Shown: positions 14,537 through 15,612 of the stretch, one piece after another
Layout: each line of letters starts with the position of its first letter
Position numbering within the stretch: the stretch's first letter is position 1
Assembly: GCA_003556835.1 (NCBI GenBank)
Contig: PWQG01000008.1
Location: forward strand, 1 to 15,612
Direction of reading: 5' to 3'
DNA from: Gammaproteobacteria bacterium
GTDB taxonomy: Bacteria > Pseudomonadota > Gammaproteobacteria > Pseudomonadales > Pseudohongiellaceae
DNA: 15,612 nucleotides
Notes under the pieces: generated by a model
The model's input: only the letters and a program-made list of their open reading frames with translations
What the model was told of the DNA's origin: nothing
Databases searched by the model: none
Made by a program: the position numbers and the translations under genes

Positions 14537-15445
14537 ATGACCGATTACAACCTGACCCACCTGAAACAACTGGAAGCTGAAAGCATTCACATCATCCGCG
14601 AGGTTGCGGCCGAGTTCGACCGCCCGGTCATGCTGTACTCGATCGGCAAGGATTCCTCGGTCATGCTGCATCTGGCGATGAAAGCATTCTACCCGGGCAA
14701 GCCGCCGTTCCCCCTGATGCATGTGGACACCACCTGGAAGTTCCGGGAAATGATCCGCTTTCGCGACGAGCAGGTGAAGAAACTGGGACTCGATCTGATC
14801 GTGCACAGCAATCAGGACGGCATTGCCCAGGGCATCGATCCCTTTGTTCATGGCAGCGAGAAGCACACCGACATCATGAAAACCCAGGCCCTGCGACAGG
14901 CCCTGGACAAATACCGCTTTGACGCCGCATTCGGCGGCGGACGTCGTGACGAAGAGAAATCCCGCGCCAAGGAGCGCGTGTTCTCCTTCCGCGACAAGAA
15001 CCATCGCTGGGATCCGAAAAACCAGCGCCCGGAGTTGTGGAACACCTACAACTGCAAGGTCAACCGGGGCGAGAGTATCCGGGTCTTCCCCCTCTCCAAC
15101 TGGACCGAGCTCGACATCTGGCAGTACATCTACCTGAACAATATCGACATCGTGCCGCTGTATTTCGCCAAGCCGCGGCCGGTGGTGAACATCGACGGCA
15201 TCGACATCATGGTCGATGACGATCGTATGCCGATCACCGATGAGATGCAGGTCGTAACCAAGAAAGTGCGCTTCCGCACCCTGGGCTGTTATCCACTGAC
15301 CGGAGCCGTGGAGTCCGAAGCGGACACCCTTCCGGAGATCATCCAGGAAATGCTCCTGACCACCAGTTCGGAGCGACAGGGCCGCCTGATCGACAGTGAC
15401 AAGGCCGGTTCCATGGAAGACAAAAAGCGCAAGGGATATTTCTGA
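14537..15445 (+). CDS. cysD: Sulfate adenylyltransferase subunit 2 (CysD)
   Basis: CysD, with the GTPase CysN, makes adenosine 5'-phosphosulfate from ATP and sulfate, the first step of assimilatory sulfate reduction. The 302-residue protein has the same length as E. coli CysD. The PP-loop SIGKDSSV is at 35-42, and MHVDTTWKFREMI, GGGRRDEEKSRAKERVFS (133-150) and SNWTELDIWQYI are characteristic. The ATG at 14537 has only a weak GGAA upstream and follows the GC hairpin. cysN follows after 66 bases. No CysB site or promoter could be recognised in the 96-base gap upstream. Confidence 0.97.
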   Translation: MTDYNLTHLKQLEAESIHIIREVAAEFDRPVMLYSIGKDSSVMLHLAMKAFYPGKPPFPLMHVDTTWKFREMIRFRDEQVKKLGLDLIVHSNQDGIAQGIDPFVHGSEKHTDIMKTQALRQALDKYRFDAAFGGGRRDEEKSRAKERVFSFRDKNHRWDPKNQRPELWNTYNCKVNRGESIRVFPLSNWTELDIWQYIYLNNIDIVPLYFAKPRPVVNIDGIDIMVDDDRMPITDEMQVVTKKVRFRTLGCYPLTGAVESEADTLPEIIQEMLLTTSSERQGRLIDSDKAGSMEDKKRKGYF

Positions 15446-15511
15446 GCCACAGCGGTCCCCGAACGATGAGCCGACCGGGCGAACTCTGTAGCAAATTCTG
15501 GATTCTGTACT

Positions 15512-15612
15512 ATGGCACACCAATCTGATCTGATCAGTACCGACATCAACGCCTATCTGGCACAACATGAACGCAAGGAGCTGTTGCGTCTGCTGACCTG
15601 CGGCAGCGTGGA
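15512..15612 (+). CDS. cysN: Sulfate adenylyltransferase subunit 1 (CysN or CysNC), start only
   Basis: The first 33 full codons are visible before the window ends: MAHQSDLISTDINAYL followed by a segment ending LLTCGSV, which is the distinctive CysN N-terminus just before the GTPase P-loop (GSVDDGKST in homologues). ATG at 15512; the ribosome-binding site is weak. It forms the cysDN pair with cysD. Whether the gene is fused to cysC (APS kinase), as in many proteobacteria, cannot be seen. Confidence 0.93.
   Translation, partial: MAHQSDLISTDINAYLAQHERKELLRLLTCGSV

Noticed and set aside
15446..15511. Small hairpin CGGTC/GACCG between cysD and cysN
   Set aside because: Only five base pairs with a long loop and no T-tract; not distinguishable from chance.
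14513..15568. A 351-residue minus-strand open frame covering cysD
   Set aside because: It is antisense to an unmistakable cysD of family-typical length. Its protein is rich in His, Val, Asp and Gln as expected from the reverse of a GC-rich gene, and shows no family similarity.

Overview
This window looks like a conserved chromosomal core region of a gammaproteobacterium with moderately high GC. The evidence is the gene set: LpoA, SspA/SspB, ZapE, YhcB/ZapG and DiaA-like and DolP-like proteins are characteristic of Gammaproteobacteria. The order rsmI / lpoA-yraN-SIS-dolP matches the E. coli yraL-yraM-yraN-diaA-yraP cluster. The stretch sspB-sspA-bc1-rpsI-rplM-zapE-yhcB-cysDN resembles the arrangement I recall from Pseudomonas-type genomes. 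I see no insertion sequence, phage, CRISPR, tRNA or rRNA, and I found no undescribed defence-like or mobile system.

Layout. (1) Positions 1-2809, plus strand: the 3' part of a large YdbH-family envelope protein, a small YnbE-like lipoprotein and a periplasmic YdbL-like protein. This is a putative system for lipid supply to the outer membrane. (2) Positions 2833-3723, minus strand: rsmI, convergent with ydbL. (3) Positions 3868-7405, plus strand: the envelope and replication cluster lpoA, yraN, a diaA-like SIS gene and a double-BON lipoprotein (dolP). The last three genes use TTG, TTG and GTG starts. (4) Positions 7424-11222, minus strand: sspB, sspA, a single gene encoding cytochrome b fused to cytochrome c1, and the Rieske protein gene petA. 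Transcription order is petA, petBC, sspA, sspB, from a good sigma70-like promoter at 11319-11347. (5) Positions 11408-12535, minus strand: rplM-rpsI, bounded by a clear intrinsic terminator and a compact double-promoter region. (6) Positions 12556-13653, minus strand: zapE. It is divergent from yhcB/zapG (plus strand, 13859-14440) across a region with a perfect TATAAT box embedded in alternating 5-bp inverted arms. (7) From 14537, plus strand: cysD and the first 101 bases of cysN (ATP sulfurylase), preceded by a strong GC-rich hairpin.

Together the genes cover respiration (ubiquinol to cytochrome c), cell envelope growth and division (LpoA, DolP, ZapE, YhcB, YdbH/YnbE/YdbL), translation (L13, S9, RsmI), proteolysis and stress control (SspA/SspB) and sulfate activation (CysDN). 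The most notable features are the cytochrome b-c1 fusion, the promoter/dyad architectures before rplM and yhcB, the hairpin before cysD, and a DiaA-like protein whose sugar-phosphate motifs are eroded while its DnaA-contact tail appears kept.
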